NCBI GenBank assembly: GCA_000310025.1
Contig: FN649749.1
Coordinates: 3,294,762 to 3,358,761 of the forward strand
Direction: 5' to 3'
Source of the DNA: Ectocarpus siliculosus
Taxonomy: Eukaryota > Sar > Phaeophyceae > Ectocarpales > Ectocarpaceae
DNA length: 64,000 bases
In this document: positions 1-12,600 of the stretch, piece after piece
Layout: every line of letters begins with the position of its first letter
How positions within the stretch are numbered: position 1 is the stretch's first letter
The notes under the pieces: model-generated
Told to the model about the DNA's origin: nothing
The model's database searches: none
The model's input: the letters and a program-made list of their open reading frames with translations, nothing else
Translations under genes and position numbers: made by a program

Positions 1-1959
1 AAGCATCAGAATATCCTCGCTCAAATGAGCGTCGTGCGGAATGCGGTGCGGCACCACGGTACACAGAACAGCAGTTGGGACCTGCTGAGTGCTTTTGTTG
101 CAGTCTTGGAAGCACTGGAAGCGCATATGGTGTGTGAGGTGTTGTTCCAGTTTCCGACCCCCTGATCCTACTCTTTGACATTTTACCAAAGAAGGGGAGG
201 GCTGTTCTGTCGGGTGGACGAGGACGATAAAACGCGCTCTCGGACAGCGGGCCGTCTGCGTCTCAAAATTTGCTCCAGTTCTCATCTGGCAGTACTTGCT
301 GCAAATCCTCCATCATGGCACCACCCTTCTATCGGTTTGCTGAACCGTGGGCATCCAAACAAGACTGAAACATGAAAATAGGTTCGTCGAAAACTGTATG
401 TGCTGGTGCGAGTTTCTTCTGTTTCGGCAAAAGCATCTTGCCTTAATTTTTGTGGTCTTGGGACAAAGGTACGGTCTTGTTGTAGTTTGTGTCTTCGGTC
501 ATTTTCCCGTCGGCAATGACGGCAAACAGCAAGTAGTGTGAAGATGAACGTGCGTAACGGGACAACTCTATTTAGAGCATGTAGGCAGAGGCCACGTCCA
601 GGCCGCGTCCAGGCCTCTCCAACGAGAGGACACAGTACAGGAGGAATGATTCCAAATAAGCTGTTCGCTGCCTTTACCTGCCGTGGATCACCTCGACGGT
701 CCGCCGTTCGTCTTGCACTGCCGCCGCCGCTGTCACTTCAAAACAGAACGGGGCTATAATGTTGGGTGCAATATTCCGGTACTCTCGTCTTGGATATGGC
801 GGAGAATGCCGACGAACCATTGCGTCCAAGAAAGTAAAGACACGACAAACCAGATCACGATTGATTGCTATCATCATCGCTCAATGAAAAGAACGGGGAA
901 GAGACCATGCCTGCCTTCGGTCAGAGTGAGGTCCGTGGAGGCATGTGTACAACCAAGCATGGTGTTTCTCCACAGAGAACGTCGTCGTTGGTTTGTCTCT
1001 CGCGCGACGGAGGCGTTGTTGTTTTTTCGCCTCAACACCAACAACAGCAATAAATAGAAGGAAAATGATCGGGACCCATGTATCGAGGCACTAGTGATCG
1101 ATCGTGTTCGAGCGTCGCCGGGCGTTTCTCTGATTGATCGAGATAGCGTCAAAGAGCTCATCCCAATCAAAGACGAGATATACAGCTGTCTCAATACGCG
1201 GTCTCGCATGACTTCATGTGTCCCCCCCATGTTTTCTCGCTAAAAACGAGATGCAACAGGACATCCGAGAGGGACGTCTGGGTCGTTGATTTTTCCGTAC
1301 ATCTTAAAAGTCACCAAATAAATGCGGACACATTCATCTACCATGATCCAATGTGACCAGTAGGCTTGTCCCTCGCAACACAACCAAAGACAGCCTACAC
1401 TACAGCCACCCATACGCAATATGCGCACGAAAGTATTGCCCGACATCACGTAAACACTCATCATAAGTGTTCTAAATTACAAGCACGACCCCTTCGAGAA
1501 GACAGCCCGCACCTTCACCACAGTTGTCTGCCAAGGCAGAGAAACTCACAAGAATTCAGAAAGTCATGCCCTCTCTTCATACAGAGAGCCAACCTCATTG
1601 TAGTATATGGTACAACATCAAAATCACCACACCTCCAACACGTAAAAAAAAAACGGACACACGTGTATAACATCACATCGACCGCCCACAAATGAGCAAC
1701 CGGCATCTACCGTTCAAAATCGATCGGTCTCGGATGATCCTTCTTGCAGCACTACAAGTACAGCAGCGCCAACACATTTTCACCCGTGCTCTCTAACCTC
1801 ATGCTTGCTAGAGAAGCAAACGAGAGCCGAGGTAATAAAAACATGTCTCAACAACGTCTTTGCTTTCCCAAAAGGAAACGTCTGTGTTCAAAAAATCGTG
1901 CTTTCCCGGAAGGAAAAGTCAACATGTTCAAACAACGATGATCATGCTGATGTGACTTC
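1..1959. other. no recognisable gene
   Basis: Open frames here are short and look like chance. I see no domain, no convincing exon and no long repeat. Around 1840-1935 there is a loose repeat of a 'TTTCCC(A/G)(A/G)AAGGAAA' type word, similar in style to the degenerate tandem at 22410-22560. Confidence 0.6.
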
Positions 1960-4550
1960 TTAGGAGGTCATGAGGGCGTCGGGGGACACCCAGTTGGGGC
2001 TCTCGTCGAGCTCCACCCGCATGTTCTTGGCCTTAGCGCTCGAGATCCACTCGTTGATCTTGCCGGTGCCCGACAGGAACTCCCTGAACACGGAGCCCTC
2101 TGGCGCGAGGCTGGTGAGCTCCGGTACATCCTTGGGCAGGCACACGCCGCCGTACGGCGCGCCCACGCGGAGGCCGTACTTGCGGCTGAGGAAGCACTCT
2201 GCCGTGGAGGACACCAGGTAGAGCACCTTCTGGGCGTCGATCGAGGGGTCGAGCTCGTGGGCGAGGCCGTAGATGCAGTTGGCGAAGGAGATCTTGAGCC
2301 CGTTCGCGTAGCTGTAGCACGTTAAGGACGACGGGATGCAACGGGGAACAGGGGAGCAGGGTCAGTATCGTCATCATTGCGGCGCCGGTTCATGTATCGG
2401 ATCGAGTGCTGGATGGAGGACAAATCACCGCCGCAGTTATTTCTTACCAATCAGCGAACTGCGTGCCACAAAACATAGGGTTAGGGTTAGGGTTAGGTAC
2501 ATAACTTTACAGGGGACAGAGTCAATCATGACAATACAAAAACAGAGGGGGCTCAACACCTCGGGTCATAAACATGGTGGCAACGGGGGCAAGGTCACAT
2601 TTTTCGTTGGCTGCAACGCACGGTCGGACCTATCACCCATGGGGGCCATGGTTGGTTCTCCAAATGATTGGGGGGTGTGTTTGTTGACCGAATGCCAACA
2701 AGAGTAATAGTAAATATATCGTTCATGTTGCGTCCCCAAAACACTAGAAATAAAAAATATCCCAAACGAAAAACAAACCACACCCAACTAACAACTATTG
2801 TGTCCCTTAAACAATATACCCAAGACAAACACACCCAACCCTTTATCAATAAATTACATCTTGTATTGAATGCATGCATTTGCACGTGCACACACTACCT
2901 CCCCCAATTTTCATTTGAGGTGTTCGGGGAAGCAGGGGGAAAATGGCGGAATTTTTGCACAGCGTATTACTGTAGTAATGTATGCGTACGGCTACAACAT
3001 GGCATCATCAATGGTTGGCGTAAACACACATTTATTAATAGATAAAAAAAACAATCATTGGCGGTTGCTCTCACTTGTGCACGAGCTTCATGAATTCGGC
3101 CTCCGCGATGTTGAGCACGGTGAGCTTGGACTCGTCGCGGCCGACGAACTCGAGGAACGCGTTGGTCATGCGGGCCCTCACGTCCTCCTCTCCGGGCATG
3201 TACCCGAACACCACCTGCCATGGCGCCCGGGCGTCCTCCTCGCAAGAGACGGCGCGGAGGAACTCCGGCTGGAAGGCTACGTGGAACGGCTTGTCGGTCT
3301 TTTCCTTGACGGCCGCCATCCACTTCTTGGTCATGCCGGGGGGCACGCTGTTGTGTTGAGAACGCGTAGTATGACAGCGCGGAAGTGAGGGCGGCATAGC
3401 AAGCGAGTTACGGAGATGATGGTTATTGATGGAGGAGGAAGATGCACGATACTCCGATGCGATGAGTAGATGTGATGCATAGTCTTGCATACGTGTTATT
3501 AGTTATTAACAAGACACGTCTAGCTCGAAGGTGTATCAAACGATGAACAGGTATGCTGCAACCTTTGGAGTTGGCCGACCTCGAGACCTGAGAGGGGCTG
3601 GCATGACATCAAACCGGGAATTGTTCCATCCACTCGTTTTCGGGATAATTACGTGCTGGTATGCTACATACGTTCTTTTAAGAAGAACCGCAGCGATGGA
3701 ACAATTCGACAATCGGCGCAAGGATACCAGGACACGACAGCCGCGTTTGATCATGCCACAGGCGCGGGCAAGCAAGGCTCCTTGCCGCTAGCCATCCCGA
3801 GCCGCGAGTTAATGCTGCCAGCTGCATGAGTCGGACACATCAACCGCTCTACCGCTCAACACGGGATATCAACCAGATGCAGATTAGATGTGGGTCTGCA
3901 CGTCTGTACAGCCTACACGAACAATCGACACACACACGATGTACAAGCATCTCTACTCGAACCTGTATGCATCAGGGGGGCTACAGCAGACAACCCGATG
4001 CGAGAGATATTGTTGGCAGTGCAAGACAGGAGATATACCGGAGGCAGTAATCCTTCTTACAGCAGTAGTCTGCTGCTGTACCTTCGGCCACAAGCACGCG
4101 CAACAAGAGCGATGATGTGACAGAAATAAACCGAAAGCTCTGATTTGATGACTACATACAGCAGTAGATCTACACTCACGTGGATCGGATCACGAAGATG
4201 GGCGCGATGCCGGTGGACTGCTCGATGAGCTTGACCACCAGGGGGACGGTCGACCAGACGTACTTCATGTCGAGGCGCTGGGTCTCCTTGATGAGCGGGG
4301 TGGGCACCGACAGGAGGACGATCTCGGGGTTAAGGTCGTTGGGGCAGTTGTCCGGGTGGCAGCAGGGGATGCCGGCGGCGTTCATCTTCTCGATGATGGC
4401 CGGCACGACATCGAAGCCGCGCACCTCGAAGCCGTGGTGCTTGTATGCCTTGGCGTAGGCGCCGCCCACGACGCCGCAGCCGACCTGGATGATGGATTCC
4501 TTCTTGCCGGAAGCGGCAGACCTGGAAGCAGCGGTGGCAAGAGAGCTCAT
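1960..4550 (-). CDS. GMD: GDP-mannose/UDP-glucose 6-dehydrogenase family protein, short form
   Basis: Three exons: 4550-4180, 3347-3075 and 2311-1960 (331 residues); all junctions are GT-AG and in phase. The enzyme family oxidises a nucleotide sugar to the uronic acid with two NAD+. In brown algae GDP-mannose dehydrogenase makes GDP-mannuronate for alginate, the most likely role here. Visible marks: Rossmann motif VGCGVVGG near residues 22-29, the STVPPG stretch across junction 1, Lys211 in the FMKLVHNYAN block across junction 2, and the catalytic-Cys motif GGVCLPKD with Cys272. Only about 60 residues follow that Cys, whereas typical members are 430-450 residues with a full nucleotide-binding C-terminal domain, so this is a short form. 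UDP-glucose dehydrogenase cannot be excluded by eye. The start at 4550 precedes a short Ala/Ser-rich leader. Confidence 0.88.
2475..2497. repeat. interstitial telomere-type repeat (TTAGGG)3-4
   Basis: Three perfect and one partial TTAGGG units lie in intron 2 of the dehydrogenase gene. TTAGGG is the known telomere unit of several brown algae. The copy is too short to be a chromosome end. Confidence 0.85.
4057..4080. repeat. short palindrome with TACAGCAGTAG arms
   Basis: The arms TACAGCAGTAG and TGCTGCTGTA face each other in intron 1 of the dehydrogenase gene. Similar words occur at 4157, 23931, 24200 and 35163, so it may be a relic of a small TIR element. Confidence 0.4.
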
Positions 4551-6486
4551 ATTTTCTTGGGATGGAGGGAGAAAGAAGGTTGTTTCCGGAAGAGGGGGAG
4601 AAGAGAAGACTGTTGTCGTATGACGACTTGGAGCTGGGAGTAGTGGTAGCTTGTCTTGTGGAGACGTGGAGGAGTAGGGAGTTGCTTGTCTTGTGAGGAC
4701 TTGATGGGGTAGCTTGTGATTGTGGCAAGGGTGGGGCAGGTGGCGGGCGGGGGAGGGGCGATCTCGTCTCCTCCATCTAATGCGGCGTAATTAGCGCTGA
4801 CCAATCAGTTTAAATGTACTCGGAAAAAAGAATCGTTCACCTATAGAACTGTCGAATCAGATTCCGAAAAACATCTGTATTTAATCCTCTTCCGGTTTAT
4901 TCGCATATCGCTCATCTCAGCCGGCCAGCTGCTGTGAGTGATCCCGGTGATTAGAACATAAATAGGTATTACCCTTGAAAAGAAGCAGAGGATGAGAGAG
5001 TCGAGAGTCGAGAGGAGGACGGACAGAACAGTTGTTTTCCAGAATACACGTCATTCATCAACCGAGATATCACATGGATGGTGGATGGATGGTCAAACAT
5101 TCGGCGGAAGGTAAACCAGCAGGAGAGAAAGAGAATTCCACGACCGCTCCGAATAGACGTGTTCGGAATATCTTACGATGACCCTACATAGTATATGTGT
5201 CGTGACGTCGTGACGCCGTTCGCCGGAATCGGATAATTGTAGTATGACTATGAATTGTTGATGATGCACTTATTATTTGAGATCCCGGTGCAGCGAACTT
5301 TCACCCAACACATGTTTTTTCTCATCTATGCACGCATCATTTATTCGTTTATTTGCATGTTGTTACTAGAGGTGTAAGATACAACGACGAACGTCCTCCT
5401 CGGGCTCGTCCTCTGCGTTCAAATAGATTCGGAAAGTCTAGTTGCAAGAGGCGTCTCTCATCCTGCTGGTACTGCCACACATAGATGTCAACAACACACT
5501 TCTACCATCAATATGTACGTTCACGTCATGTAACGACGAACCGCTGTGTTTACAGGATGAGCACTTGCAATCATGAATGCATCTCGTGTGGCGTTTAACA
5601 GTTTTAACTGTAGACTGCGTCGCTTCCGCTTGTCACCTTTGTGCCTTCATTTCCCGAAGAACATTAGCCTGCTGTTTGTTGTCCATCGACCACGCGACGT
5701 TGATTGCCTCGCACGAAGACAGCCCGTATATGTTATCTTGAAGCTCAGACTTCCGACGAATGGTATGTTGTTTGCATGTAGGAAACATGGCACATAACAT
5801 ACCCGTTCCTGACCATTCTCAGAGGAGATGTATTCACGGTATCGTTGCACTCAGGATTGAGGTGTTTTCTGCATCTCCACAGAACCCGAAAGCTCTCAGC
5901 GAAGTTTGCGCGCTTGTTCCATCCTGCCATGGCTATAGTGAGCACAGTCCATGACTCCCTCAGGCATTGGGGCCAGCAGAGCGGCAAGATTCCTCGACGG
6001 CCATGCCCAACTCCTAGCAATGTATCGAGGAGATGGAATGGCAGAACCTGAAACTTCCTCACGTCCAGGGCCTAACACACGCTCACGTTTCAAGCCAAGC
6101 AACACCCAACGGCGATGCTTGCCGAACACAACAGCCAACAACACGCACTCCTGCCGAGGGGGCAATGCGCCATGCACGATCGATCCCTTCGTAAGTCGGC
6201 CGTGTTTTCGCAACCCAGGTATCAAAGTTTTGTCACGATATCAACACGCCACCATATACAAACCCAGCAGCCTGCCACTGCTGCTGCTGCACTTCAAGAG
6301 GTCTCGTAAGCTAAAATCCGCGAAAAAAAGCCACGCCACCCATACTCATTGATCAATGAAAGAGTCTTGACAAAACAACGCCTGAAAACATCATACGCCA
6401 AGCTCCGAACATAAACATATACTGAAGTAGTCCACAGCAATAAAATCGGCAGAAGTTGGATGGCGATGTACCCGCCGCGTTACTCG
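4551..6486. other. intergenic, presumed upstream region of the dehydrogenase
   Basis: This stretch lies between the 5' end of the dehydrogenase and the 3' end of the plastid-protein gene, both on the minus strand. The 250 bases next to the start at 4550 are rich in GA/CT. No exon or repeat could be supported. Confidence 0.5.
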
Positions 6487-7209
6487 TCAGTCTTGGCTGT
6501 GCTCCACACGAATCACGGTAGCCGGATCGATCCCTTCCAGCAAGAAACAATCCTGAGCGGCGTTAGCGCCAAGAAAGAAAGCATGCAACGAAAACACGTC
6601 AGGGAGGTGTTGTTCCTTCATTCTTCGCTTCCTTCAAGACCCACATCAGAAGGGACTACCGTAGACCACACAAGATACCACACACCCCGGACCGCTTTGC
6701 AACGCTTGAATACGGCCTGATTGCGATCAACAACCGCAGTGCGGAATTGCGTGGTGAAAGAGCCGGACAAGATAGACCCGCCCATCCTCACCTCAGCTTC
6801 TTCGCCATGAGGGTTCTTGACCCTGTCTTCCACGATGCGTTGGCTGAAGTAGACCTGGTAGGGTATTGGGAGATAGGGTATGATATAACAGATACAGTAT
6901 AAGAGACTGAGGTGCTGTGGGATGGATTAGAGACAAGGGGCGAAGGAGCAAAGAGAGCTATAAGGAGATCGAGCAGTCTCCGTCGCAGGTTTTGGCTATT
7001 ACTGTAAGTAAGGATGTTGGATAAAGCATGCAGTAAAGGAAGTTGGGTAAGGGTTAGGGATAGGGTTGCGTACTCCCTCAGTGTTCTATTTCCTCATACA
7101 CTTAATTTCTCGCGAAGACGGTCTAGATAGAGACAAGGGGAAATGGAGTAGAGAGAGACTTACGGAGAAGAGTCACAACGCAGGGGGTGGGAGGGAGATG
7201 GAGAGAGAA

Positions 7210-7248
<39 letters not shown>

Positions 7249-9197
7249 AAGGAACACGGGGTCGACCACAGCAACCTCCAAGTCGAGCAATGGATGCATC
7301 TCCCTGAAACCGGAGACTGCGAACCGCAAGGAGACTTCCAAGACAATCACTACTCTTGCTGACCAATCACGGTGGTGTCGTGGGTAATGAGAGGAACATC
7401 GTCACCGGGCCAAGCTCGTGTTGCGGCATAGTGCACCGCACGAGGCAAATTGTAGCAAGGGCCAGACACAAGCGAGACGTCTCACCTCGTCTAGCACCCG
7501 CACAATGCGGCACGACCCGCCCGACACTGATCCCCCAGGTGTTTGCCGGATGAAGCAAGGATGCGAAGACCGTACAAATGTCGGTGTGTGGGGGAAGAAG
7601 ACGGCCAAGCACAGGTGTAAGCGGAATCAGTAGTGCAACCTTTTCATCGCCCACTAGCACAAAATGTTGATCTATGCCCGATACGAGGAACACGGCGTAA
7701 AGAAGGTTGCCTGCTGCCACCATTAATTCTACGGTCCACGCGTGCTACCAAAAAAAAATCACGGCTGGCCAGCGTCACGTAGCCCCCTCAGAACCCATGT
7801 GCACACGGCGTATATTCTTCCAGAGAGCACGGCCTTTTTCGGTGGGAAATGCATCTAGAGATGAGTTTCACGCTGGCCTCGGGGCCGATGCGCCAACTAG
7901 AGAGCGTGTTTCGCCGACTTACAAGACACGGGCTGCGCCTCTTCGTCGTGGAAGAACAGGTTGGGGCCAGACTCTGTCCGGGTTAGCAGCGGTTGCAACT
8001 GGGTCCCGAAGAAACATCGGGACATGGGGGAGAGAGCGAGGGAGATACGGCAGCTGTTGAAGTCCGTATCAGACTAATAGGTCCAAAGCTCTGCCGTCAG
8101 TAACTCCCACACGCGTAGAGCTGGGTTGACTTCAAGTTTGGACGGCAGCCCACACCGCGGGCAAAGCAAAGTCCAAACGTCTGTACTTTAAAGAACGTGT
8201 TGGCGGTTCTTCCGGCACGTTGAGTGAACTGGGAGCTGCCAAGCCCGCTGAACCAGCCAGTTGGCTCTCTTTCCGTGGGAGTTTAGCGACCTTCCCCTGC
8301 CATCCCCTCACCCTAGCAACCAAGAACACACCGCGTGCTCCAGAAAAGTCCCGCTGGATCGTCGGTTTGTCCAGATAGGTATTTTGTGGGGCTTCGATTT
8401 TCAACCTCGTGCGATGTCAACTGCACAGTCTAAGCTCCCCACCTTCCCTTCTCCAATGTATGACGCGAGCTCCAAGCTGCTCTCGTCATCAGGCCCGCTG
8501 CGATATTCAACCACGTCAAGCTCCAACAAACTTCCCTGCTTGTTATGCACATGTAGGAATCGGTAAGAAGCATCATACATACAAAGGCGGGCGGATTGAG
8601 GACCAGCACTCTGAATTACCGGAGACCTCTAGAGCAGTAGACTCATCGGTGCCTTGCCGTTAACTTGTACACCCATAATACGAAGTTGGCTGTAAATCAA
8701 TGCGCCACCACACCCTGGTTAAAGCGAATTGGTACCAAAGGCACCCATTCGTTGATGTGAAGAGTCCTCAATTTCGCAGTGGATGTGGTGGTTTGTTTGT
8801 TGGGTGCGAGACAAGGGGGGGTGGTGTCTTCCGTGTGGCATCCCTTCAGTCGACACATTATCTCATACGCTTACGTTTTGCTTTTCAAATGACCAGTTGG
8901 GCGAGGCAACACGTATCGTCACACCTCCCACCCATTCTTTGCTGATCGTGTAGCTTCGCTGTCCTCTGCTGCTAGAGCTGTTGTTGGCCGTGGTCGGCGG
9001 CGACACCTGGGCCGGAGTGATGATGATGTTGCAGTCGTGAGTCGACCTTCGACAGCAGCAGCAGCAGCAGGCATTGCTGCAGCAGTGCTGGCGCTACCCG
9101 CCCGCGGGGGGGATGGAGGCGCCAAGAAAGCTTGCGACAACTTTAGTGGAAGTACGCAAAGTATTGTGACACACACCGCGGGCGTCGACTTCATCAT
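6487..9197 (-). CDS. small plastid-targeted protein of unknown function
   Basis: Three exons: 9197-8925, 6854-6792 and 6552-6487, all phase 0 with GT-AG borders, giving about 133 residues. The N-terminus has a hydrophobic signal peptide ending in SQAFLAPP. A Phe just after the cleavage site (ASAFAP-like) is the known mark of heterokont plastid presequences. A Ser/Ala/Arg-rich transit part follows, to about residue 75. The mature part is only some 55-60 residues and contains QRIVEDRVKNPHGEEAE joined across intron 2 to DCFLLEGIDPATVIRVEH, which reads like a conserved domain I cannot name. The last intron ends in CTAAC and a pyrimidine tract before CTCAG, supporting the final exon. An extra exon within the 2-kb first intron remains possible. 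The start lies 490 bases from that of the divergent EGF-domain gene. Confidence 0.6.
7010..7125 (+). repeat. dispersed repeat with TTAGGGATAGGG core, copy 1
   Basis: It shares the order 'GTTGGATAAAGC ... AGGGTTAGGGATAGGG ... CTATTTCCTC ... CTTAATTTCTCGCGAAG' with copies at 14880-14990 and 19030-19160, and partly with 23325-23385. It lies in intron 1 of the plastid-protein gene. Confidence 0.65.
7211..7249. repeat. (TA)n(GA)n microsatellite
   Basis: Twenty bases of TA are followed by nineteen of GA. Intronic. Confidence 0.95.
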
Positions 9198-9686
9198 GCG
9201 AGCGAGGGTGGGCTGGCTTTAGTGGGATCATGATGATCACATTGCATTTGCTTTTGGGACCGAAGCAGGGGGGATACACAGCGAATAACTAAGTGGGGGG
9301 TTTACAACCTCAGAGCACCTTTCGCGTGCCCCCTAAGCCAAGGCATCGTCGCCGCACGACCACCACAGGGCTCGATCCACACCGCTGCATTACATCTCCG
9401 ACACTTTCAGCTGACTACGGGACGTGCGTGCTACGATTGTGGCGTTGAGTGTGCAAGACTTTCTTGTGACGGCCGGGAGACAGCAAGCAAAGGTTTTCAA
9501 TTTTTGAAATCTAATCTTGCTGTGCGGTAGATAGCTTTGTCGGGGTGCAGTGGTCTCTCGGAACCTCGCGCGCGCGTGAGCACTGGGTCAGGGTGCGGCG
9601 AGCCTACCGCTGCACACACCCTTGTGCCGACAGCCAGCTTATCCTTGCCAACACGGGTGGTGGCAGCGAGAGCGGGAGCACCGACC
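9198..9686. promoter_or_regulatory. shared intergenic region between two divergent genes
   Basis: The plastid-protein start (9197, minus) and the EGF-protein start (9687, plus) face away from each other across 489 bases. A bidirectional promoter is an inference from layout only; no clear core element was seen. Confidence 0.35.
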
Positions 9687-12600
9687 ATGGGCCGCAGCAA
9701 TCGCAGAAGGCAGTGGATGGGGCTGCTTGCAACGGCGGTCGTCCTGCTGTCACCATCTCGGGGGGAGCAGCAGGAGGAGGCTACTGCGGTAGAGAGCGAG
9801 AGCGCTGCCGAATTGCCCGAAAACTGCCAAATCCTCAAGACCACGACGAACTATAAGTGAGAATATGCCTCCTCCGCGGAGATAATTTTGTTGGGTACGA
9901 TGTGCTTACCGTATGTACCACACTATCCACAACAATGATTCAAGGATTGCCTTGCCAGGAACAACCATGGGAGATGATCATGTGTGGGGCGCAGGCCTGG
10001 CGACATGTCGCCGTTACTCCGTTAGTACGTACTGCTGTAGGCACAAAAATAGAGCCAGTGACGTTGTATTGGTCACCGCACCCCCTCTGTTCGATCATCT
10101 AGTCGTCTTTCCTCGACGGCGGGAAGCTTTTGATCAGAAAGGGTTCACGTTGGGAAGATCTTGTAATATATTTATTTAGCCTATAGACTATATACCCTGG
10201 GCGCAAACATTCGGCAGGGCAGCAAATTGGACGCCCGACGAGAGAACAGAGGATACGTATCTTGTGCGAATAGCATGGCTTCAGCAAATCGAGTCGGTTC
10301 AACGTGTTATGCGATGAATTCATGCTATGTATACGTCTCGCGTCTGGTACATGCACGTGCGCAGGCGCAAGCTTCAAAAGGGTGCCGCACCAGAACGCAG
10401 CCAAGCAGATGAAGTCCCGCACTTGCCGTGCCATTGCTGTTATTTTGATACTTCTTTTTTTTCGAGACCCGCGCGGCTTGTGCGTACAGGCGATCACTAC
10501 AACATGTTTCGTAGACCTGTTGAAGGATTTGGATTAGCTGCAAGGCTTTATGTATCGTGGAAATTCCTGGCGACCGGTGTGGTTGTTCAGTCAACGCCCC
10601 ACATCGTTCCTCTAGGACTATGTACTCGATTTCGCTCAGGGTGTGTGTCGTCCTTTTGCTGTCGGCAGACAAGAAGATGCGCCGACCGATGTCTCCGGTC
10701 TCATCGGCGAGATCTACGACCGCGTCAACGAGGACCTTGACGATGTCCTCAAGCTCGACATCAACTACGTCGGCGGGGTGATCCACAGGTACCACATGGC
10801 GAGGCTTCATTTTAATTTGCGCCGCCCCCTAAGTTTACCAGGCGGTGACTTCCCCTAGAAGCGCGGTTGTTTGTGGATGTTACTCTCGTGTGGTTTTGGT
10901 TGTTCCGGTGGTACGGTGGGTAACCAACCCGGTGCCATGTAGACCTTCGACAGAGGTTGCCCGGTTCTATACGGGATAACCTGCAGCCCTGCCTGGGTTC
11001 CATGGTCACGCTCGTTCCACTTGACAGTCCCCCCGGTGGTGGTCAATTGTTACACCAGCGCAGCGTTGAGTTATCACCATTCGTAGACCTGTCGTAGAAC
11101 GAATCTGTCCCTGGGGCAAGAGACCAAGCGCGCCAGAGGCATGATGCGCGAGCTGGGGAGATTTCCTGCGTGTAAAGGCCCCCTTTTTTGCACCCATGTG
11201 GTCCGTCGGATTCGAGCAGCGAACGCGTTTCGAGGAAAAACCTTGGTGCCGCAAACGATTTTGAGCATTCTTGACCTTCTCAAGGCCCAATCAAGCTGTA
11301 CATCAGCTCCGAACCCCTTCTAGCCCCTTCACATCCGACTTGTTGAAGTTTCGAGGCTTGTATACTACTGCTCTTGGTGTCCATGTCCACCCGTGAAATA
11401 CCAACGGTCCTTGTGTTTGTGTGCGGCGGCGGGCCTGACGTAACCAACAGGCTCGTGGGAAGGCACGACGTTCGCGCCACAGTTACCCGCCGGAAAGAGA
11501 ACGGAACGGAGTTGCAGGAGTGCATGGTGGTGCCGGTGGTGATCGAGGACAGCAACGAGTGCACCCTTCCCGAGAGGCATCCGATGCACCACGAGTGAGG
11601 GCTTGGGGTATCAAGCGGCATTACTGGCTACCGTGTGGTTGTTGGTGCTTTGTCGAGTTGTGTGCTTTATATATGCGTATTGTACAATCACAGAAGTTCT
11701 ATCCGTTCGAGACAATACTACAGCAGTCAAGGGGGCGTGTTGAAAGTCTTTGCAGTGAATGGGGGAGAAAGCCTGCCGGGCACTGGGTATATTTTTGCGT
11801 GGATTTATGCCTATAAACTGAAATATCAGTGATGCCAGCTGGTGTCGATCTTGTGTGTTGCAGGCGATTTAGAGATGAGTGCGCTCTCTGTATGGTCCAT
11901 GCACGATGCACGGCGAAGGGCAGACTTGCTTGCTCTGTGGCTGTGGGATGTACAAAGTTTCGATATGAGAACGTGGGTTGCGTGCCGTGCCTTGCCGTGC
12001 GTGTCAAGAGGTGCTGGTGTTGTGCGCAACAGCTTTTCTCTTGGCGGCGTTTGATTTTGTTTTCAAACCTGGTGGCGAAACCTGGCGCAAAGTGTTTGTC
12101 TCTTCCGGCAACGAGCACCCTCATGCAGACGATCAATCATAATGCATAGCAATCGAAGACGGGGGCAGAGAGAGAAGACTTGTGAGGAGTGCAAGTTTTT
12201 ACGGGTAGAGCACCGCCATACTGTTCTCTCTTTGCCGGTTCTTGGCTCTTCATCGACCAGCGTCTTGCAGCACGCTGCAACAACGCTGTACGAAGGAGAG
12301 AGAGAGACACACACACAGGATGGGGGGAGGGAGTGGGGGAGAAAAAGGCCGGGAGTATGTAGGGCAGGCACAGCGGCAGGGGTAGGGGGTGGGAGAGCAA
12401 CAGGAGGAGCACAGTGGACAGCCACGTTTCCGTCAATGGTGGACGGTAGGTATACTACGGCACGAAACGACTTACGAGTAGTTTATCTACACCTCACCGC
12501 GAATATCGGCCGGTGCTATTCTTATCCCAACGGCACAGGTGCCACGCAAGCGCGGAGTGCGTGAACACGATCGGATCGTACGAGTGCTCGTGTCCGGGGA

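Noticed and set aside
7367-7723. 118-codon minus-strand ORF (YAVFLVSGIDQHFVLVGDEKV) as an extra exon of the plastid-protein gene
   Set aside because: No acceptor and donor pair in the right phase could be found; the direct join of exons 1 and 2 keeps phase.
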